NCBI GenBank assembly: GCA_034620365.1
Contig: JAQGEQ010000175.1
Location: forward strand, 248,001 to 312,000
Source of the DNA: Pegea sp. RAD2-039
Lineage: Eukaryota > Chordata > Thaliacea > Salpida > Salpidae
DNA length: 64,000 nucleotides
Reading direction: 5' to 3'
Part shown: piece by piece, positions 58,501 through 64,000 of the stretch
Layout of the letters: every line of letters begins with the position of its first letter
How positions within the stretch are numbered: the stretch's first letter is position 1
Notes under the pieces: model-generated
The model's database searches: none
What the model was told of the DNA's origin: nothing
Seen by the model: only the letters and a program-made list of their open reading frames with translations
Position numbers and translations under genes: made by a program

Positions 58501-59617
58501 TACTTCTTTATATTTAATGATTGACTTCATTGATCAATCAAATATGATTTTGAGTCAATCAAATACATCTTACGAAAAAATGCTTTTTTTAACTTAAGCA
58601 GAAATATTTATTAATTTAGTTTTAATTAAAATGAACCTTTATAAGAATGAAAAACGAAGATAAAGATGATATCATAATTCTATTTATCTGATTGTTTTCA
58701 TAATTTGTAAATAAATGATTTACAACTCAATTAAAACTTCTCAAATTAATTATTTAGTTTTGATATAGAAAAGTTAACAATATAAATTTATGAATGAAAA
58801 AATGGTAGGACTATTATCAATTAAATCTGTGAAAGTCTTCAACCAAAATACTACAAATAGCATCTACTAAAAACTCTTTAAATTTAGATAAACAACTTTT
58901 AATTACAATTTCAGGAGTCAGGGAATATTAACTCCAATAAATATGATTGAATCAAGTTCAAATAATAACGACAGAAACAACAACAATGGAACAGAAGTGG
59001 TTGAGTCAGGACAACCCTTACTGGACAGCAACAGAAATGAAAATAGAGAAATGATTATCGCATATTCGCCTTCATTCATCGCACCAGAAGAAGTTCAATC
59101 CATTGATGAAACAGAAGATGTTCTTTTATCAGCAGAAGAAGGAACTCCTAGACCAAGATCAACTAGTCTCCCAAGAACATCAGATGAACACACAAAATCT
59201 CGCCACTGGAGGGAGTATTTCAACACAGCTGATGGTGATCAAAACTCAAATTTAAACTCTTCAATTCATCCAACACTTGACACACTTCCGGTTCCACTAA
59301 CCTTTTCTTCGCCAGACTCTTCTTCTCAAACTTCCGGATTAAGTGCTTGTTCCACCTCCTCAGGATACTTTAGATGCGTTTCCAAAGTTGACTCGTCAAA
59401 AATAGACGCCTCCAAAAGGCAATCTTTAGTGGATTTCCGTGAAGGAGCTTCTAATACCTCTGCAGCTCTTCATCGTGAAGGAGCTCGGGACACAAACGAG
59501 ATTAGATCAATTTCCTCCGAAGTTCCTCCTAGTTACGAATCATTTAATACAAAATATGACTTTAAATGTTCTGAAACATTAGGTGGAGCTCTACCGACAC
59601 CAAGTGACAGAGCTTAA
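37598..59617 (+). CDS. KCND (Shal): Kv4 / Shal-type A-type potassium channel
   Basis: Voltage-gated channel for the fast somatodendritic A current. Exons: 37598-37649, 43489-44629, 45933-46095, 48427-48525, 52833-52928, 56580-56857, 58915-59617; 843 residues, against about 630-660 in vertebrates. Exon 1 and the start of exon 2 give [19 protein letters not shown], the inactivation and KChIP-binding N-terminus. T1 keeps the zinc motif HX5CX20CC (His105, Cys111, Cys132-133). S4 is [19 protein letters not shown] (318-336). The filter TTLGYGD is split by intron 2. S6 has PVPVIVSN. Exon 5 holds the dileucine motif [10 protein letters not shown] used for dendritic targeting in Shal channels. Oddities: a Gly/Thr-rich insert before S1 (172-189) and a long Ser/Asn-rich tail with PPSY. 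An alternative exon lies at 54421. All exon phases agree. Confidence 0.97.
37650..43488 (+). other. Kv4 intron 1
   Basis: 5.8 kb, donor GTAAGT, acceptor TTTTTTCAG. Open frames inside (41275-41469, 41528-41779, 42754-42957) start without context and look like chance. A short G-rich patch lies near 41176-41235. No nested gene is supported. Confidence 0.6.
44630..45932 (+). other. Kv4 intron 2, inside the selectivity-filter codons
   Basis: 1.3 kb. It interrupts the GGA of TTLG-YGD after two bases, so neither flanking exon alone shows the filter. Nothing else was seen. Confidence 0.85.
46096..48426 (+). other. Kv4 intron 3
   Basis: 2.3 kb of A+T-rich sequence in phase 0 after the S6-proximal segment RRAQK. 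No gene, repeat array or RNA recognised. Confidence 0.6.
48526..52832 (+). other. Kv4 intron 4
   Basis: 4.3 kb, donor GTAAGT (AAC|GTAAGT; an in-frame alternative donor CAA|GTAAAC lies six bases upstream). A TA-rich run is at about 50497-50521. No gene recognised. Confidence 0.55.
54421..54534 (+). CDS. Alternative Kv4 exon with its own stop codon
   Basis: Acceptor CATTTTTCAG, phase 0, immediately continues the frame from exon 5 (CLEKTT). It codes 37 residues, [10 protein letters not shown] to [10 protein letters not shown], then TAA. Used as a last exon it gives a 554-residue channel lacking the long tail. An internal donor (CCTAAG|GTTTGG at 54475) would instead make it an 18-codon cassette, in frame with exon 56580. 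Direct joining of exon 5 to 56580 gives the canonical CLEKTT-NHE, so this exon must be optional. Confidence 0.7.
   Translation, partial: CAVYEKLQFEIQIDSTPKVWEAPETTSLLSHKRKSFI
54535..56579 (+). other. Intron or alternative 3'UTR between the optional and next Kv4 exons
   Basis: If the optional exon is terminal this holds its 3'UTR. No AATAAA lies directly after its stop. A hydrophobic open frame at 54660-54908 lacks an early ATG and is pyrimidine-rich, so it is not called. Confidence 0.45.
56858..58914 (+). other. Kv4 last intron
   Basis: 2.06 kb, donor AACAG|GTTTGA, acceptor TTTCAG|GAGTCAG, phase 2. A+T-rich with no gene recognised. Confidence 0.7.
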
Positions 59618-62600
59618 TGAGCTTTTTGGAAAAAACCTGCAATACTGCCATCCAAAAGACCAACTTTAAAGAAAACTTTTGTCTTTCAAAGGCTAAGAAG
59701 TCCAAAGACTTTTTTGAAGTTTCAGCTTTGAAGAAAGAGCAGTTTACTAAAAGAGATTGGATCTTTGGGTTTGATAGAGTCTTATTTTCAAGTGAAATTA
59801 TAAGTTCATCTTTGACATCAAGATGCGATTAGTAACTTTTTAAAATTACCGAGACTCTTATCAAATAACAATTATTTATTTTTGTAATTTTTTTTGGACC
59901 AAAAGGTTTCAGTTAGAACTTCAATTTAAGTTTTAAAAGTTTTTTTATCTGAAACCTAATTAACTAATTCAAAACAACTTTCTTATTTACACAAAGCTTT
60001 ATATAATAAAATAAACTTTATTGTTGAATTGATTTCATTATTCTTTCGGCTTCGGAAAACCCGCGATGAATAAAATATGTTTCCTTGTATGATGTTTTAA
60101 TCCTTATTGATGTATTTTTTCAATTCTTGATCAATTCAACAAGATTTATTAAAAGTTTATCGATTTATTATTTCTTTAGCTTTCTCTCAATTTGATCGAC
60201 TAACATACTAGTAAAGTACACAATAAAACATTGATGGTTGCTGTCAAACGAAAAAGATTATATATTTTTAGTAAAGTTTATGGCTCATCTTAAGAATAAT
60301 CTTTAAAAATTTCTTCATATCACTATTATTTACATTATTATAATGTTAGGAGCTAATTTTTAAGTAAAAATTTCTAAACTAAACAAAGTTTTGAGTAAAA
60401 TTTAGGTTGAATACGATAAATAAACTGTCTAAAGGAATTTAAAATGTACAATTTAAAGCTTAATGAACCTCTACTATTTCATCATTTATTGATGAGGTAT
60501 TTTTATATGAAAATGAAAGCTACTTTTTATCAGATTTAAATGAAATAAAAACGCGATAAACCTTTTAGTTTAATGTTAAAAATTTTCTTTAAAATATGTT
60601 GTTGTCATAAGCTTTCTTAAATACAGTTAATTACTTTTTATTAACTATTGAAAAGCTTAAATAAACTAAAATCTTTTCAATCTACTAGCTTAAGATCATT
60701 TTAATTTATGAAAGTGTTCTTTTTTAATTACTCGTTTATCATAAAATTTTTTATAAAAACAAAATCAACTCTACACCATTAAGTCAATTTCAAGTTATTA
60801 GTATCTAGAAATTAATATTTAAAGTTTAATTAGCTTCAGTGTATAAGCCTCAACATAAATATATTTTTTTAAACTGAAATTTAAAACCTTTTCAATCTGT
60901 CTACAAAGAATTAAACCAAGTTATCTTCTAAGTTTTTAAGTTAATAAAAGAAACAATGCATTATTTAATCTTTTAAGTAATAAAGATTTCATGTGAACTT
61001 ACAAAATAACATTTGAGCTTAATGGCTTTATAATAGCAGGATTTAGCAGAACAAAAGCTATTTTTAATGATATATCAAGTTCACATTGAAATGTTATTTG
61101 GGTATCTTAAATAAACTTCAATCATTTAGAAAAAGTAAGTTGATGGTTTGTAAAATAAGTTTTTTCTGTCAACTTGAGTACTTTACTAATCAATAATGAA
61201 ATATTTCATTCTTATTTACTCTCCGGAAAGTTTTTTTAATTTAAAAGAAATAAAACTGAATTAAATAAGTTAAATTAGATCATACGGTGTATGTAAATGC
61301 TTTTTTAGCATACTATAGCAATCTACTAATAAAACAATTTTAGTTTTTCCAATATTCTTCAATCACTTACTCATTTATCTATCTTGTTAATTGCTGTATA
61401 AAACTTCTTATGTTATTTAAACAAGATTTTAAACTCAAAGTCTTACATTCTCTTCTTTCTAAATATAGTTAAAATATCTAATCATTAAAACAGTTACAAT
61501 TAAATGAACTTTTAATTAGCAAAACTTATAAAATTCTGTTAATATTATAGTGTCGGTGTACTGGTAAATGTTTAATTCTTATTAAAATCATCTTTTATAA
61601 ATATCTTGCTACTTTATCATTCACTGTTTTAAATTAAAATAATTTCTTAGAATATGTGATTGTGATTCTTAAATCATTTAAAATTTATAACTGAACAACT
61701 ATAATTCATAGAGTATAAAATATAATTTTGATGGGTAAATATTTAATAGTTAAACTTCTATTTAAAAAATTATATGTAAATTTAATTCTAAGGAATTTTA
61801 TTTTAATCTTCAATTTATGTAAAGCAAGCTTTAAAACTTAGCAAAAATCAAATTGTTGTAATTTCAATTATTTGATTATCTGTAAATATTTAGTAGACTA
61901 AATGCTAAGTTTTTAGTATCCAATGTGATTTTAATTTCAAAGTTTCATCAAATTTTTCCTTCTTAAAAATTGATCTGTCTTAGTTGTGATAAATTAAAAC
62001 AAAAACCTTTAAAAAATGTCATCATTTTTAATTAGATCAATGCTTAACTGGTTTGATGCTAAAACTTAATTAAATATTCTTTTAAATTTCTGAAATATTT
62101 ATATTTTCATCTAGAATACTTATAAGAGATGATAAACTTGGTTTAAAAATACTAAGGAACAACATAATTGATGACATATATCTTTACCTAAACTTATGAT
62201 AATAGTTTATTCAAGATACCTTTTGCTGTTCACCTTATTTAGTAAATAAACATGGAAACGCTGTTTTTCAAGTATTCAAACCGATAAGTCTGTTCACAGA
62301 AGAAACTATTCAATTTATCGAAGAGTAAATGTAAAGTATGTTATATTCAAGAGGTTTTCAATATTTACATTTATATTAAGTGTAAATACCTTACATTTAC
62401 TTCATTAAATTTTAACTCAGCTACTTTAAGCTGAAATAAAAAGTTTCAGAGCTTAAAAGCTTTTAGTTTGCTTGCATTCTCTGTGGTTATGAAAGAATAT
62501 TCCTCTATATTGCAGCTTTTAATACAGCCAAGCCTTCTGCAATTTTACTGAAAGCAGTTTTAATGAAACCAGATTTATGAAAAAAAAATTGTGTAGAAAT

Positions 62601-64000
62601 GTAAAAAAGGTTTTAACGGTTGAATTATAATCATCTGACAATAAAACCTCTCAGGTATTTTTTAAGTAAATAAAAAGAAATAGTTTCATTGATTTTATAT
62701 AATAAAGTATTTTTTAAAATGGTTTGTCGCTTTAAACCAAAGTATGTCAATTTCCAAAATGAAATAATAGATTAAAATTTGTTATTAGTTTTTATCGACT
62801 AATCTATCAAACTTGAAATTTAAAAGCTCTTTAGAAAAGTTACAAATTCTTAGATCTATACTTCAATAATTAATTATTTAAAAAGAATAAAAACTGAAAG
62901 TAAAGGATTAGATAAAGATGTACAAATATCATATGAGTTGATATACTGTATAAACCAAAATACACTTCCTTTTTTTATAAATCATCAAGTTTAATTATGA
63001 ATTAATAACAAAACAATAAATAAAGGAAATTTGAACATAATTAAATTAAGAAAAAGGCGTTTTTCGATTACGTCTTTGTTTATAGAAAATTTACTTGTTT
63101 TTATTCTTTAGCTAACAATAAAATTTCACAAGGATTTATAAAAAGGTAATCTTTGTTAAAAATTTATTTTATTTAAAGAATGAAATTTAATTGTAAATTG
63201 AAAATCAATATTTTAACAAATCATATTTAAGTTATTAAAGTTGTTTGTGATTGTAAATATTTCGAAATATTGCAAGAGTTTTCTGGTAAATTTTTGTTGT
63301 AAGCCTCATAATAAGCTTGAACTATTTTTAGTTCTGTTTTTTTTTAATCTATAGATACAATCAGATAAGAGATAAAGTGTTTTTCTTTCACACATTTTTT
63401 ATTAAATATGATTATTTACCAGTGCCACAAAACTAATGAAAAAATCTGTTTTATTTTTCAAGAATAATTCTCCTATTGTATTTTTTAATAATTTAAACTT
63501 AAATGCAAATATTTCATCTTTAAATATTTTTAGAAATAGTAATATTTCATCAAAACAATTTTGCAATTAAAGAATATTTATGATGTGAAAGATATTCTCA
63601 AAGTTATACTCTTGAAGAAGACCAAATTGTGAACAAATAGTAAAGTTGAAATATTCAGTTTGCTGATTTTCTGTGTTTTCTTTTAGAATGAAATCTTCTT
63701 AATTTGATCCTTATTTTAGCTTTTGTTGATGCATAAATTTATGTTTGGTTTTTTTTGTCACTTATACGTTGAGATTTATCTCGCTTAATATTTTTAAATT
63801 ATGTTTATTATTTTAATGACGAATTGAACGAATAAGGCGCCTAGACTTGTAAAACATTAAATGAGAAAAGCTTTGATCATTGAAACATTTGGCATCTATA
63901 TACACTCACTATAAAGCAAACTAATTTCATATAATTTGAAATTATAGACTAAAGTCTTAGCAAATTTTTATACCAAATCTATTAATAGAAGTTATACTTG
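59618..64000. other. Kv4 3'UTR and downstream intergenic DNA
   Basis: AATAAA at 60005-60010 would end the Kv4 transcript about 390 bases after the stop. The remaining 4 kb to the right edge is A+T-rich without an exon, repeat or RNA that I can support. Confidence 0.55.
60005..60010 (+). terminator. Poly(A) signal AATAAA for Kv4
   Basis: First AATAAA after the Kv4 stop codon, followed by T-rich sequence. Confidence 0.5.

Noticed and set aside
59617-59832. 71-codon frame starting in the Kv4 stop codon (TAATG) and containing VSAL
   Set aside because: It lies in the 3'UTR. The VSAL match to vertebrate Kv4 ends is internal and followed by KKEQ, so it is taken as chance.

Overview
The window is A+T-rich DNA (roughly a quarter G+C by eye) from an animal. 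Its genes are split by GT-AG introns, many only 45-80 bases long, and the proteins belong to metazoan families: a Shal-type Kv4 channel, TAPT1, an ABCC5-like pump, NSMCE2 and the carnitine/acylcarnitine carrier. Short introns and this base composition would suit a rotifer, flatworm or similar invertebrate, but the sequence does not settle the phylum. No rRNA gene, CRISPR array or virus-like element was seen.

Layout. 530-8723 (-): 25 exons of an ABCC5/MRP5-like transporter, running off the left edge before its second ATPase domain. 12185-15437 (+): complete TAPT1 in 11 exons, with one GC-AG intron. 16568-21470 (-): a 14-exon secreted protein joining an Ly6/three-finger domain to an M28-peptidase-like domain in which two of six expected metal or catalytic residues appear changed, plus a basic Arg/Gly-rich tail. 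23728-24627 (+): single-exon SLC25A20-like carrier. 24981-25238 (+): single-exon COA5/PET191. 29688-30071 (-): DNA-binding half of a decayed Tc1/mariner-type transposase. 30537-32310 (-): NSMCE2 (SUMO ligase of SMC5/6) in six exons, unannotated by simple ORF finding. 37598-59617 (+): a 22-kb Kv4 (Shal/KCND) gene of seven constitutive exons plus one alternative exon.

The genes are mostly unrelated housekeeping and neuronal functions. The exception is the carrier and COA5: both are mitochondrial, same-strand, 353 bases apart, with no poly(A) signal between them and a TTTCAG site just before the second start. This suggests co-transcription or trans-splicing. The intergenic DNA is nearly featureless A+T, with a few more G+C-rich islands (11804-11977, 15630-15745, 26063-26096, 36785-37330) that stand out.

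All exon joins were worked out by hand from reading-frame phase, splice consensus and remembered family sequences. No alignment or gene-prediction program was run.
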